A stretch of 28,154 bases of DNA from JBBIGV01 sp037447335 (GCA_037447335.1 JBBIGV010000045.1:1-28154); one strand, 5' to 3'. Positions 12,798 to 22,658 are shown, counted from the stretch's first letter. Translations and numbers: made by a program. The notes: a model not told the origin generated them from the sequence alone.

Positions 12798-13334
12798 ATG
12801 GAACAGTTTAAAGCAACAACAATTGTAGGAATAATTCATAATGGTAAAGCTGCTCTTGGCGGAGATGGTCAGGTTTCACTAGGGAACACAATAATGAAGC
12901 ATAATGCCGTAAAAATACGAAAGATTGGAAACGGTAAAGCACTTTGTGGTTTTGCAGGCGCTTCTGCAGATGCCTTCACGTTAATGGAAAGATTTGAGGA
13001 TAAGCTTGAACAGTACCGCGGTAATGTTCACCGGGCAGCCGTTGAACTTGCAAAAGACTGGCGAACGGATAAATTCCTCAGAAGACTTGAAGCATTGCTT
13101 GCTGTTGTAACCAACGATACCGCATTAATAGTTTCAGGCAATGGCGATGTAATTGAACCTGATGATAAAATTGTTGCAATTGGCTCCGGAGGAATGTATG
13201 CGCTTTCAGCAGCCAAGATGCTTAAGAAGTACAGCAATCTTAGCGCTGAGGAAATTGTTAGTGAATCTTTGAAAGCAGCTTCAGAAATTTGCATCTATAC
13301 AAATGACAAAATAAATGTTGAAATAATTGATTAA
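12798..13334 (+). CDS. hslV: ATP-dependent protease peptidase subunit HslV
   Basis: A 178-residue proteasome-like peptidase. After a six-residue propeptide (MEQFKA), T7 begins the TTIVGI motif and should become the N-terminal catalytic threonine. Further landmarks are GGDGQVSLGNT and GKALCGFAGASADAFTL, then IGSGGMYALSAA. It assembles into a double hexamer capped by the HslU ATPase and degrades misfolded or regulatory proteins in the cytoplasm. TGGAGA precedes the ATG; a second ATG four bases upstream is out of frame. hslU follows 17 bp later in the same operon. Confidence 0.97.
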   Translation: MEQFKATTIVGIIHNGKAALGGDGQVSLGNTIMKHNAVKIRKIGNGKALCGFAGASADAFTLMERFEDKLEQYRGNVHRAAVELAKDWRTDKFLRRLEALLAVVTNDTALIVSGNGDVIEPDDKIVAIGSGGMYALSAAKMLKKYSNLSAEEIVSESLKAASEICIYTNDKINVEIID

Positions 13335-13351
13335 TAGAGAACAGAGTTATA

Positions 13352-14731
13352 ATGGAAGAATATAAAAAAGAACTTACACCCACAGAAATTGTAAACGAAC
13401 TGAATAAGTACATCATAGGGCAAAAAGATGCAAAACGTGCAGTTGCTATTGCCTTAAGAAACCGCTGGCGCAGGCAGCAAATACAGGATGTGCTTAAAGA
13501 TGAAATCATGCCTAATAATATTATCCTTATCGGACCCACCGGTGTTGGTAAAACCGAAATTGCGCGCAGGCTTGCAAAGCTTGCTAACGCACCCTTTATT
13601 AAAGTTGAAGCTTCAAAATTTACTGAAGTTGGTTATGTAGGCAGAGATGTTGAATCAATGGTGCGCGATCTTACAGACTATTCGGTCAATATGGTAAAAT
13701 CCGAAAAGACAAAAGAAGTTCAGGAAAAAGCAATTGCGCTTGCTGAAGAAAAAATCATTGATATACTTATTCCGCCGGTTAAACGTAAGGTACAGCCTGC
13801 AGCGCCTGCAAATACAGAAAATGAAATGATTGATGAAGCAGTCCAGAATCAGAAAACCCGTGAATGGATGAGAAGAAAACTGAAGAATGGCGAGATGGAT
13901 GATAAGTTGATAGAATTCGACTCTTCAGCACAAAATAATATTGCAATGCAAGTGCTGGGTCCTTTTGGAATGGATGATATGGGAATAAACCTTCAGGAGA
14001 TAATGGGCAACATTATGCCAAAGAAGAAAAAGAAGAGAAAAACAACTATTGCCGAAGCCCGCGAAATAATTGCACAGGAAGAAGCCCAGAAGCTTATTGA
14101 TATGGAAGCCGTTCAGAAAGAAGCTATCTCACGTGTAGAAAATTCTGGAATTATTTTTATTGATGAGATAGATAAAATTGCAGGCAATTCAAAATCTCAT
14201 GGTCCGGATGTATCACGCGAAGGCGTTCAGCGTGATCTTCTTCCGATTGTTGAAGGATCGAATGTAAATACAAAATACGGAGTTGTTAGAACCGATCATA
14301 TTCTTTTTATCGCCTCCGGTGCGTTCCATGTTTCCAAGCCTTCCGATCTTATCCCGGAACTGCAAGGCAGGTTTCCTATTCGTGTTGAGTTACGAAGCCT
14401 TAATGAAGATGATTTCGTAAAAATACTCACCGCAACAGAAAATGCTTTACTTAAACAATACTGTGCATTGCTCGCAACTGAAGGTGTAAAATTAAAATTT
14501 ACCGAAGATGGGATCAGAGAAATAGCGCGGATATCCACCGAAGTAAATGAGCAGGTGGAGAATATCGGTGCAAGGCGTCTTCATACGATTCTTACCACGC
14601 TTCTTGATGAAATTCTGTTTGATGTTCCGGACAGGATGCCCAAAAATGTGGTTGTTATTGACGGAGATACAGTAAAAAATAAGCTCGACGCAATTGTTAA
14701 GAACCGGGATCTCAGTAAGTTTATATTGTAA
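13352..14731 (+). CDS. hslU: ATP-dependent protease ATPase subunit HslU
   Basis: A 459-residue AAA+ unfoldase partner of HslV. Walker A is GPTGVGKTE (residues 61-69), followed by the pore motif region VGYVGRDV. The inserted I-domain spans roughly residues 110-240 and contains a lysine-rich stretch (KKKKKRK). Walker B is IIFIDEID (267-274). The sensor-2 arginine is in GARRLHT and the C-terminus ends LSKFIL, the tail that docks into HslV. Length is slightly above the E. coli protein (443). The gene order hslV-hslU is canonical. Confidence 0.97.
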   Translation: MEEYKKELTPTEIVNELNKYIIGQKDAKRAVAIALRNRWRRQQIQDVLKDEIMPNNIILIGPTGVGKTEIARRLAKLANAPFIKVEASKFTEVGYVGRDVESMVRDLTDYSVNMVKSEKTKEVQEKAIALAEEKIIDILIPPVKRKVQPAAPANTENEMIDEAVQNQKTREWMRRKLKNGEMDDKLIEFDSSAQNNIAMQVLGPFGMDDMGINLQEIMGNIMPKKKKKRKTTIAEAREIIAQEEAQKLIDMEAVQKEAISRVENSGIIFIDEIDKIAGNSKSHGPDVSREGVQRDLLPIVEGSNVNTKYGVVRTDHILFIASGAFHVSKPSDLIPELQGRFPIRVELRSLNEDDFVKILTATENALLKQYCALLATEGVKLKFTEDGIREIARISTEVNEQVENIGARRLHTILTTLLDEILFDVPDRMPKNVVVIDGDTVKNKLDAIVKNRDLSKFIL

Positions 14732-14779
14732 GCATAGATCGTTTCAATTACGAAAAACGTTATCAGGCTGAAGTTATAA

Positions 14780-15001
14780 TTAAAACGGGCAATGCCGGCA
14801 TCCGCTTCCGCAGCAAGCTCCTTTTTTATAGAGATAAATTGCAGTAAAAACCGTAAGCCCGGTCTGCGGGTCGGTATAAAAACTTTTCTCTTCTTTCACA
14901 GCTTCTCTGTGCAGTTCCATTATCTTCTTGTAAGACGGATAACTTTTTTGCAGCCTGCATTCACCGGCAAGCCTCGATTTTTCGGTATCAGACAACTTCA
15001 T
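14780..15001 (-). CDS. DUF5522 family cysteine-rich protein
   Basis: A 73-residue protein ending in GACCGSGCRHCPF, with four cysteines and a histidine packed into the last 13 residues. Together with GLTVFTAIYLYKKG just before, this is the DUF5522 signature; the cluster suggests metal binding. Function is unknown. The N-terminal half is helical and charged. It converges with hslU and has no obvious operon partner. Confidence 0.85.
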   Translation of the reverse strand: MKLSDTEKSRLAGECRLQKSYPSYKKIMELHREAVKEEKSFYTDPQTGLTVFTAIYLYKKGACCGSGCRHCPF

Positions 15002-15379
15002 TTATAATCTCTTAAAGCGGAGGGCAAATATATCCATAAAATTTCATTTTTATATAAAGAGGGATTTTAATTTTCAGCATTAACCGCATACCGATCTAAT
15101 TATGGTATTCAGACTCATTTCTTATAGATCACTTTATCCAAAATTATTCAATATTATTCAATGTAACCAGGTAATAAAAGGCACTGATGGATTAAAGCTA
15201 ATTTATAAACCACTAATCATTGTTTTTGTCCAGACAATTAGTAAGAGTTGAACAATAAAGTGAGCAGTGTTTATTATTACAGTGCGAAATTTACTAAATG
15301 CTTACAGGATTTATCAGGCACAGGAATTGGTTTGATCACTAACTGAAAATCAAAACCGCAGTATTAATAAGGAGAAAAA
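15002..15379. other. intergenic region, no gene seen
   Basis: An AT-rich stretch of 378 bp between divergent genes. It contains a tandem ATTATTCA pair near 15145-15162 and a weak dyad ATACCG / TGGTAT near 15090-15115. No ORF, tRNA or riboswitch-like structure was found. Promoters for both flanking genes must lie here. Confidence 0.5.
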
Positions 15380-16168
15380 ATGTTAATTCAACGATTACTC
15401 ATCTTATCACTTATCTGTTTACTTGCCGGCTCCAATATTTACTCTCAAACCGAAGGCGATACGGCCAAAGTTTGGGAAGAAAACGACTGGAACTGGGAAT
15501 GGGAAGACTTCAGGTTTGATGGATGGAGGCTTAAAGGCTCTCCGGCAATCTCAATACTTTACGGAATTTCAAATCAATCGTTAGATGGTCTTAATGGATC
15601 ATTTAAAGACCCGAACCTTATCGGGGTAAAACTTGGTTTTATATCTGAACGGAACACCCGGTCCACAGAAAACATATCGCGCTACAAATACAGCAACTTA
15701 CATCTTAGTAATTTCTCAACTGACTTTTCGGGCACATCTAAATCAACCGGTTATGAATCATCAATATGGAGATTTGGATTCGGACGTGAAAGCGGATACG
15801 GTTATAAAGCCGGTTCTGTCTCAATCATTCCATATTACGCATACAGCTTCGATTGGTCCCGTCTTAACTTAAAAACCACACCAGCCGATTCACTTGATAA
15901 AGCAAGGTTAGACCTTTTCAACGAATCATTCCGGTTTGGAACAAGCTCCAACGGTGGAATCAAAATAAGAATAATCGAAAACCTCTCGGTTGATGCAGCA
16001 TACGAAAGGTCTGCCGTATTCCAAAGACACTTGTTCTGGAAATGGGCAGGCAGTGCATTAATTGAAAGCGCTGCACAAGGATTACTCGATTCATTCATAA
16101 GCAAAATTACGCTGTCATCACCCTATGCCGGACCAATAGGATGTATGATCAATTTAAATTTGGTGTGA
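15380..16168 (+). CDS. secreted or outer-membrane hypothetical protein
   Basis: A 262-residue protein with a clear Sec signal peptide (LIQRLLILSLICLLAGSNIYSQ, cut near residue 22). Then comes an acidic Trp-rich segment (WEENDWNWEWEDFRFDGW) followed by alternating polar and aromatic residues typical of outer-membrane beta strands, for example GVKLGFISE, then WRFGFGRESGYGYKAGSVSIIPYYAYSF cut by short turns. I do not recognise the family. An outer-membrane barrel or surface role is inferred from composition only. AAGGAG precedes the ATG and a bidirectional terminator follows. Confidence 0.75.
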   Translation: MLIQRLLILSLICLLAGSNIYSQTEGDTAKVWEENDWNWEWEDFRFDGWRLKGSPAISILYGISNQSLDGLNGSFKDPNLIGVKLGFISERNTRSTENISRYKYSNLHLSNFSTDFSGTSKSTGYESSIWRFGFGRESGYGYKAGSVSIIPYYAYSFDWSRLNLKTTPADSLDKARLDLFNESFRFGTSSNGGIKIRIIENLSVDAAYERSAVFQRHLFWKWAGSALIESAAQGLLDSFISKITLSSPYAGPIGCMINLNLV

Positions 16169-16190
16169 CATTCATTTTTTAAATTTTTAT

Positions 16191-16225
16191 AAAAGAGGTT
16201 GATTCAAAAAAATCGGCCTCTTTTT
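16191..16225. terminator. bidirectional intrinsic terminator
   Basis: The arms AAAAGAGGTTGATT and AATCGGCCTCTTTTT pair with one mismatch around a short A-rich loop and have T-runs on both strands. It separates the convergent genes at 15380-16168 and 16224-17378. Confidence 0.85.
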
Positions 16226-17378
16226 ATTTCACAAACTTTATGTTCAGAACTACTATTTCCGAATCACTTCCGAGCCGCACTTTCGGACCCCATGTGCCGG
16301 CACCGGAAGTTACATAATATTGTGTACTTCCCCGTCTGAAATAACCCCAGCTAACCTCATATATTAATGAGGTAACAAGGCTGGCGGGAAACATCTGTCC
16401 ATGATGTGTGTGCCCTGAAAGTTGTAAATCAATTCCGAATTTTTCTGCTTCCTTCAGGTCAGAGGGTGTGTGATCGATCAGAAATACCGGATAACCCGTC
16501 TCAACAAATTTCATAATTTCAAACAGTGATTTTCTATCCTTGCTGGTAAAACGGGGCATTACGCGGTCTTCTCTCCCGATCACATAAAAACTGCTGTCTA
16601 TCATTATCGCACTATCACGAATAACGATTGCGCCAAAACGTGTAAGGTATTCTACAGATTCTTCAACACCGCTGATGAATTCATGATTTCCGTTTGAAAT
16701 ATATGTGCCGTATTTCGAATTTATTTTACTTAGTGCCGGTCCGATTCCTCTTTGGTTAAGCAGAACCGGCTTATCGTCAACTATGTCACCCGGCATCAGA
16801 ACAATATCGGGCTTAACTGAATTTATTTTCCTTACAACCTCTTCAAGAAATTTTTCATCATTCATTACTGAGAGATGAATATCTGCAACAAGGGCAATCC
16901 TGAGTTCATCAAGCTGAGACTTTCCTTTAAAAATTTCTATTGAGGTTTCATTAATTACAATTCTGTTTGAGTTCAGGTAACCCGCAAAGATGATTGCTGT
17001 TGTAATAATAAATACGGCTATACCGGTAAAAGCTTTTAATCTAAGATAACCAGAGCTTTCTTTGGGAGTAAGTAAACCGGCTTTATTCAAAATAAAACGT
17101 GTGCTGTCAATCAGGATTAGAAAGAGAACGAGATATAAAATATATGCGAACCAGAAAGAACCCGTCCATATTAATGCTTCATAAAGAAGCGGATGTAATG
17201 ATAATGAAAAAAACTTTGCGGTTACATAAGAAAGTGCAGCAATAATGCCGGCTAAAAGAATGACTGGACGTATTCCCGGAAATAATTTTAAACTTTGTGA
17301 AGCTCTTCTGAAAATATAAAAGTTTACTGCTGCATAAATAATGAAAAAAACCGCAAAGAATATTACCATAATTCCCAT
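16224..17378 (-). CDS. membrane-anchored calcineurin-like metallophosphoesterase
   Basis: A 384-residue protein. The N-terminal 145 residues contain four or five transmembrane helices. The rest is a calcineurin-like phosphoesterase with all dimetal motifs in order: ALVADIHLS (D-x-H), MPGDIVDD (GD), SNGNHEF (GNHE), FLIDHTPSD, and LQLSGHTHHGQMFP (GHTHxGQ). The layout matches the YaeI/YkuE-type family; some members act on lipid phosphates such as UDP-diacylglucosamine, but the substrate here is unknown. The active domain's side of the membrane cannot be decided from sequence. It appears monocistronic. Confidence 0.9.
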   Translation of the reverse strand: MGIMVIFFAVFFIIYAAVNFYIFRRASQSLKLFPGIRPVILLAGIIAALSYVTAKFFSLSLHPLLYEALIWTGSFWFAYILYLVLFLILIDSTRFILNKAGLLTPKESSGYLRLKAFTGIAVFIITTAIIFAGYLNSNRIVINETSIEIFKGKSQLDELRIALVADIHLSVMNDEKFLEEVVRKINSVKPDIVLMPGDIVDDKPVLLNQRGIGPALSKINSKYGTYISNGNHEFISGVEESVEYLTRFGAIVIRDSAIMIDSSFYVIGREDRVMPRFTSKDRKSLFEIMKFVETGYPVFLIDHTPSDLKEAEKFGIDLQLSGHTHHGQMFPASLVTSLIYEVSWGYFRRGSTQYYVTSGAGTWGPKVRLGSDSEIVVLNIKFVK

Positions 17379-17687
17379 GAAAAGTTTTGAAGTTTAAACA
17401 CAATTTAAAAGATTTTAATTCCAGTTGAACAAAAAATTTAGTTCATTTTTTCAGGACTGCTGACGCAAATACTTAAGTGAGTCAAGTATTGCCGGCAGTG
17501 AAGATAAATTCAAGATTTATTGAGCAGAATAATTGCTTAATAAAAAACTGCGGATTAAATTGCGCCGGGCAATTTGAGAAGAAAGCCATTGCGATAGTCT
17601 TTAGCGCGGTCAGGATCACTTAATAGGGCACATACAATTTAACCGTCTCCCCCTGGCATTATACTAACGCAATGGCTGGAGGGGAAC
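17379..17687. other. intergenic region with a long hairpin
   Basis: No gene. AGCCATTGCGATAGT (17584-17598) and its near-perfect complement at 17663-17677 (14 of 15 pairs) enclose 64 nt, forming a 94-nt structure right after the DHOD-like gene stop. A smaller stem AAATTGC / GCAATTT is at 17557-17575. There is no T-run typical of an intrinsic terminator. It could be a 3' UTR structure, a small RNA or a dispersed repeat. Confidence 0.5.
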
Positions 17688-18680
17688 TTATCTTCTTATA
17701 GAATTAAGAACCTTCATATAATTAGCGCGTTCAAACTGGGATGAATCCGGCACATTAAGATAGCTCATACTACCGCGCATCTGATCCAAGGATTCGTATT
17801 CATTTACTTCCATCCAGTAAACCATCTTTGAAAGAACATCCGCAATATGACCAACACCGAACTTCAGTAATGCTGAAAGCATTTGTGTGACTTTTGCGCC
17901 TGCCATGATCATCTTTAGTACATCTTTTTCATCAGTTATTCCGCTAGTGCCGGCAAGATCGGCATCAATACGACCGTAAAGAATTGCAATCCATCGTAAC
18001 GGCAGCCTCATTGCCATAGGCGTGCTGAGTAATACGTTAGGAACAACTTCAAGATTGTCAAGATCAATATCCGGCTGATAAAATCTGTTAAACAAAACCA
18101 AACCATCGGCGCCATTTTTATCAAGCTGGGCTGCCATATTTCCCATCGAACTGAAATATGGAGAAAGTTTTACTGCAACGGGTATTTCCACAACAGTCTT
18201 TATTGCTCTCAACACTTCAATATAAATCTGTTCGATTTCAGCGCCTGTTTTATTAAGATCAGCAGCAAGCTGATATATATTCAACTCCAATGCATCGGCT
18301 CCGGCAAGCTCAATCTTCTTTGCATAATCAACCCATCCGCCTAATGATTTTCCGTTAAGACTGGCAATGATAGGTATATCAACAGCCTGTTTTGCTTTGC
18401 GGATATGCTCCAGGTATTCTTCCGGACCAAGCTTGAAGGAGAACGGTTCGGGAAAATAGCTTGTTGCTTCAGCAAAGCTTTCTGTGTGAGATGTAGTATG
18501 ATGGTGCAATTCTAACGATTCCAGTTCGATCTGCTCTTCGAATAATGAATAAAGCACAACCGCTGCTGCACCTGCATCTTCCATTGCTTTAATGTTGCCG
18601 ATATCCTCGGACAGTGGTCCTGCGGAAGGAACAATCGGATTTTTTAATTGCAAGCCGAGGTAATTTGTTCTAAGATCCAT
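17688..18680 (-). CDS. dihydroorotate dehydrogenase-like flavoprotein
   Basis: A 330-residue TIM-barrel protein of the dihydroorotate dehydrogenase superfamily: N-terminal LGLQLKNPIVPSAGPLS, a catalytic-region lysine in VAVKLSPYF, and C-terminal glycine-rich stretches for FMN phosphate (AGTSGITDEKDVLK, then MIMAGAKVTQM). The NxSxPN motif of true PyrD enzymes is replaced by LNIYQLAAD, so pyrimidine synthesis is unlikely. The gene lies 35 bp downstream of PFOR, an arrangement known in other bacteria where this divergent DHOD-like protein accompanies NifJ. A redox role linked to pyruvate oxidation is inferred. Confidence 0.88.
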   Translation of the reverse strand: MDLRTNYLGLQLKNPIVPSAGPLSEDIGNIKAMEDAGAAAVVLYSLFEEQIELESLELHHHTTSHTESFAEATSYFPEPFSFKLGPEEYLEHIRKAKQAVDIPIIASLNGKSLGGWVDYAKKIELAGADALELNIYQLAADLNKTGAEIEQIYIEVLRAIKTVVEIPVAVKLSPYFSSMGNMAAQLDKNGADGLVLFNRFYQPDIDLDNLEVVPNVLLSTPMAMRLPLRWIAILYGRIDADLAGTSGITDEKDVLKMIMAGAKVTQMLSALLKFGVGHIADVLSKMVYWMEVNEYESLDQMRGSMSYLNVPDSSQFERANYMKVLNSIRR

Positions 18681-18715
18681 ACAGAATACCCTTATAAATT
18701 ATTTTAAGTTTTACT

Positions 18716-21700
18716 CTATTCATTAGCTTCTTTACCATTGCTTTGAGCAGCCATGGCTTCGTACGTTCTCCAGGATTTTTCTACATCTGCCTGTGCCAGC
18801 TTAATAAGCTCGGCTGCTTCTTTCGGATGAGATTTTGTAAGCATCTTGTACCTGGTTTCCATATATGCAAAATCTTTCAGCGGGATTTTTAATCCTTTTG
18901 AGTCGAGCATAAACGGATTTTTTCCTTCATCTACAAGATCAGGATTGAATCTGTATAATTGCCAGTAACCCGAATCAACAGCAGCTTTTTGGTTTTTCAT
19001 TGCTGTAGACATTTCAATGCCGTGCGCAATACAATGACTGTACGCAATTATCAGTGAAGGACCATCATATGCCTCCGCTTCCAGAAATGCGCGCAGTGTA
19101 TGCTGATCGTTTGCACCCATAGCAACCTTTGCGACATAAACATTTCCATACATCATCGCCATCAAACCGAGATCCTTCTTAGCCATTGGTTTACCTGCTG
19201 CCGCAAACTTAGCCACTGCGCCTCTTGGTGTTGCTTTAGAACATTGTCCGCCTGTATTCGAGTATACTTCTGTATCAAGCACGAGCACGTTGACGTCTTT
19301 ACCCGATGCAAGAACATGGTCCAAACCGCCGTAGCCAATATCATAAGCCCAGCCGTCTCCGCCCATTATCCATACAGATTTCTTTACAAGGTAATCAGCA
19401 ATACTCAACAAATGTTTGAAGTCATTTGTTTTTTCATTTGATTTGGCTTTAAGAAGATGGTTTAACTTTTTCTTCAGTATATCAACGCGCTGGCGCTGCT
19501 CATAGATTTCTGCTTCATCTTTCTGTTTTGATTCGATGAGTTCTTTTACAAGAACCTCACCAAGATCGGAGGCAAGTTTTTCGAGCAGCATTTTAGCCTG
19601 TGCGTTATGCTTATCTATTGCGAGCCTGAAACCGAATCCAAACTCCGCATTGTCTTCAAATAAAGAATTTGACCAAGCCGGACCTCTGCCATCATTATTT
19701 GTTGACCATGGTGTAGTTGGTAAATTACCGCCATAAATGGATGAACAACCGGTAGCGTTTGCAACTATGGTTCTGTCTCCGAATAACTGGCTGACAAGTT
19801 TAACATAAGGAGTTTCACCGCAGCCGGAACATGCACCGGAAAACTCGAACAGCGGTTCAAGGAATTGTGAATCTTTTACCTTCGTTACATTAACCTCTCT
19901 TCTGTCAATATCAGGAATGCTGAGGAAGTAATCCCAGTTTGCTCTTTCGGTTTCGCGCAGTGGAAGCTGGTCTGCCATATTTATTGCTTTTAGCCTGGTT
20001 TCTTTTTTATTCTTTGCCGGACAAACATCAACGCAAAGTGCACAGCCGGTGCAATCTTCTACTGCAACCTGGAGTGAGTAATACATATTTTCGCCGTAAT
20101 CTTTTGCGCGGAATTTTGTGAACTTAAATGTCGGAGGGACATTCTTTGTATATTCTTCCCCGAATACTTTAGCGCGTATAGTGGCATGAGGGCAAACCAT
20201 TACGCACTTATTGCACTGGATACATACTTCCTCATCCCATACCGGAACTTCGAGCGCAATATTTCTTTTCTCCCATCTTGAAGAAGAAACAGGATATGTT
20301 CCGTCAACCGGCATTTTACTTACAGGTATAGAATCACCGTGCCCGGAGATTATTGATGCCGTTACATCTTTTATAAATTCAGGGGCGTTTCCTGAAACAG
20401 GCGGCTGAAGTTGAATTTTGCTTGTTATTTTATCCGGCACTGGCACTTCATGCAGGTTTGCAAGAGTTTTATCTACTGCATCAAAATTCATCTGAACAAT
20501 TTTGTCGCCTTTTGAACCGTAGGTTTTTTTGATGGAGTCCTTTATCAGCGCAATCGCTTCTTCTTTCGGGAAGATATTCGATATAGCGAAGAAGCAGGTT
20601 TGCATTATAGTATTTATCCTTACGCCCATTCCCGTTTCGTGGGCAACTTTATAGGCATCTATAATGTAGAGCTTCATCTTTTTATTAATAAGGTCTTTCT
20701 GAACTTTTTCGGGGAGTGAATCCCAAACTTTTTCCTGAGGCACTTGTGTGTTAAGAAGAAATGTTGCACCTTCGATCGCTTCATTCAGCATATCCATTTT
20801 TTCGAGGAAGACCTGCTGATGGCATGCAATGAAATTGGCACGACTTATCAGGTATGTCGATTTTATTTCGTCAGGGCCAAATCTCAGGTGAGATACAGTA
20901 GTTGAACCGGATTTCTTTGAATCGTAAACAAAATATCCCTGAGCATGATAATCAGTTCCTTCACCAATTATCTTGATGGAGTTTTTGTTTGCACCAACGG
21001 TTCCGTCAGCGCCAAGCCCATAAAACTTACCGCGGAATGTTTTTTCAGATTCAACAGAGAATGACGGATCATAATCTAAGCTGGTAAATGTTACATCATC
21101 AATAATTCCAACGGTGAAATGATTTTTTGGTTTTTCTTCCTTCAACTGATCAAACACCGCTTTTATCATTGCGGGGGTGAATTCCTTAGATGATAAGCCA
21201 TATCTTCCGCCAATAATTTTCGGATAGTTGAATGGCAAAGTTCCTTCAATGTGTTTTTCGGATATTGCATTAACCACATCAAGGTATAGCGGTTCGCCCG
21301 CAGAGCCCGGCTCTTTTGTTCTGTCTAAAACTGCAATGGATTTAGTGGTTGCAGGCAGCGCATTGATAAAGTGTTCTATTGAGAAAGGACGATACAACCT
21401 GACTTTCAACACACCGATCTTTTCTTCATTACTTTTTGTCAGATAGTCAACCGTTTCTTCTACAGCCTGAGCGCCCGAACTCATAATAACAATAATACGT
21501 TCAGCATCCGGCGCGCCTACATAATCAAACAGATGATATTGTCTGCCGGTAATCTTTGCGAATTTATTCATCTCTTGCTGAACTATACCCGGGCAGGCAT
21601 TATAAAACTTATTAACTGTTTCTCTTCCCTGGAAGTAAACATCAGGATTTTGTGCAGTGCCTCTTATAACAGGATTATCAGGAGATAATGCTCTTTTCCT

Positions 21701-22309
21701 GTGTTCAAATATTAATTCATCATCTATCATTGCATGCATATCTTCAACGGAGAGTTCTTCTATTTTCATCACTTCATGAGAAGATCGGAAACCATCAAAG
21801 AAGTGAAGGAAAGGAATGCGGCTTCTTAAAGTTGCAGCTTGTGCAATCAGAGCAAAGTCCATCACTTCCTGTATCGAATTTGAAGCGATAAGTGCAAATC
21901 CTGTAGAGCGTGTTGCCATCACATCGCTGTGATCACCAAAAATCGAAAGTGCCTGTGCAGCAATTGATCTGGCAGATACGTGAAATACTGTCGAGGTAAG
22001 TTCGCCGGCAATTTTAAACATATTTGGTATCATTAGCAGCAAACCCTGTGATGCGGTGAATGTTGTTGCCAGCGCGCCGGTTTGCAATGCACCGTGAATA
22101 CTTCCGGATGCGCCTCCTTCGCTTTGAAGTTCACTTACAGATGGAACAATTCCCCAGATGTTCTTTAAACCGGATGCCGACCATGCATCGCACCACTCAC
22201 CCATATTTGAGGATGGTGTGATGGGATAAATTGCTATTACTTCGTTCGTGTTATAGGCTACATACGCAGCAGCTTCATTTCCGTCAATCGTTACTTTATT
22301 TCGCTTCAT
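18716..22309 (-). CDS. nifJ: pyruvate:ferredoxin (flavodoxin) oxidoreductase
   Basis: A 1197-residue single-chain PFOR that converts pyruvate and CoA to acetyl-CoA, CO2 and reduced ferredoxin. The N-terminal substrate domain begins VTIDGNEAAAYVAY and includes YPITPSSNMGEW. Two [4Fe-4S] motifs lie near residues 700 and 755 (CIQCNKCVMVCPHA; CTGCALCVDVCPAK). The TPP domain starts near 825 (GACSGCGETPYVKL, then NATGCSSIYGGN) and has GGDGWAYDIGYGG near 985, then DTEVYSNTGGQ. The third cluster's cysteines are in GACSGCG, ATGCSS and SHCIAHG. It points to an anaerobic or facultative lifestyle. The DHOD-like gene follows in the same operon. Confidence 0.97.
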   Translation of the reverse strand: MKRNKVTIDGNEAAAYVAYNTNEVIAIYPITPSSNMGEWCDAWSASGLKNIWGIVPSVSELQSEGGASGSIHGALQTGALATTFTASQGLLLMIPNMFKIAGELTSTVFHVSARSIAAQALSIFGDHSDVMATRSTGFALIASNSIQEVMDFALIAQAATLRSRIPFLHFFDGFRSSHEVMKIEELSVEDMHAMIDDELIFEHRKRALSPDNPVIRGTAQNPDVYFQGRETVNKFYNACPGIVQQEMNKFAKITGRQYHLFDYVGAPDAERIIVIMSSGAQAVEETVDYLTKSNEEKIGVLKVRLYRPFSIEHFINALPATTKSIAVLDRTKEPGSAGEPLYLDVVNAISEKHIEGTLPFNYPKIIGGRYGLSSKEFTPAMIKAVFDQLKEEKPKNHFTVGIIDDVTFTSLDYDPSFSVESEKTFRGKFYGLGADGTVGANKNSIKIIGEGTDYHAQGYFVYDSKKSGSTTVSHLRFGPDEIKSTYLISRANFIACHQQVFLEKMDMLNEAIEGATFLLNTQVPQEKVWDSLPEKVQKDLINKKMKLYIIDAYKVAHETGMGVRINTIMQTCFFAISNIFPKEEAIALIKDSIKKTYGSKGDKIVQMNFDAVDKTLANLHEVPVPDKITSKIQLQPPVSGNAPEFIKDVTASIISGHGDSIPVSKMPVDGTYPVSSSRWEKRNIALEVPVWDEEVCIQCNKCVMVCPHATIRAKVFGEEYTKNVPPTFKFTKFRAKDYGENMYYSLQVAVEDCTGCALCVDVCPAKNKKETRLKAINMADQLPLRETERANWDYFLSIPDIDRREVNVTKVKDSQFLEPLFEFSGACSGCGETPYVKLVSQLFGDRTIVANATGCSSIYGGNLPTTPWSTNNDGRGPAWSNSLFEDNAEFGFGFRLAIDKHNAQAKMLLEKLASDLGEVLVKELIESKQKDEAEIYEQRQRVDILKKKLNHLLKAKSNEKTNDFKHLLSIADYLVKKSVWIMGGDGWAYDIGYGGLDHVLASGKDVNVLVLDTEVYSNTGGQCSKATPRGAVAKFAAAGKPMAKKDLGLMAMMYGNVYVAKVAMGANDQHTLRAFLEAEAYDGPSLIIAYSHCIAHGIEMSTAMKNQKAAVDSGYWQLYRFNPDLVDEGKNPFMLDSKGLKIPLKDFAYMETRYKMLTKSHPKEAAELIKLAQADVEKSWRTYEAMAAQSNGKEANE

Positions 22310-22658
22310 TTTATAGTTCCATTGAAGTTATGATAAAAATTTCACTTTAGTAGAGTAATGATTTTGGCAAACATTATACCACCCGAAACAATTTAATTAA
22401 GGCGAAAAAGCGCGTTTTTTTTGTCAGATTTGGCAATCCGTTGAAAGTAAATACGCCGGCATTCTAACAATTGAGAAACGGATTTTTAGAATAAATAATA
22501 TTGAATTTAAGAACTCCTCATTCTTACAGCCGAATTTCTTTTATGTGGTGATGCTTGCGGAATTGAAGAGTACGATTTCGATCACAATGTTTTGGTTTAA
22601 TAAAAGAATAGCGATATTTGCACTGATTTTCAGAATCAATTAAATGCGGTAACGGGCT
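22310..22658. other. intergenic region, divergent promoters
   Basis: 349 bp between the PFOR start and the repeat-protein gene. AT-rich, with an A-rich/GCGCG/T-run tract near 22402-22422. No RNA gene or convincing operator was recognised. The PFOR promoter must lie in the first 100 bp or so. Confidence 0.45.

Noticed and set aside
17688..18680. Functional PyrD of pyrimidine synthesis
   Set aside because: The NxSxPN substrate motif is replaced, and the operon partner is PFOR rather than pyr genes.
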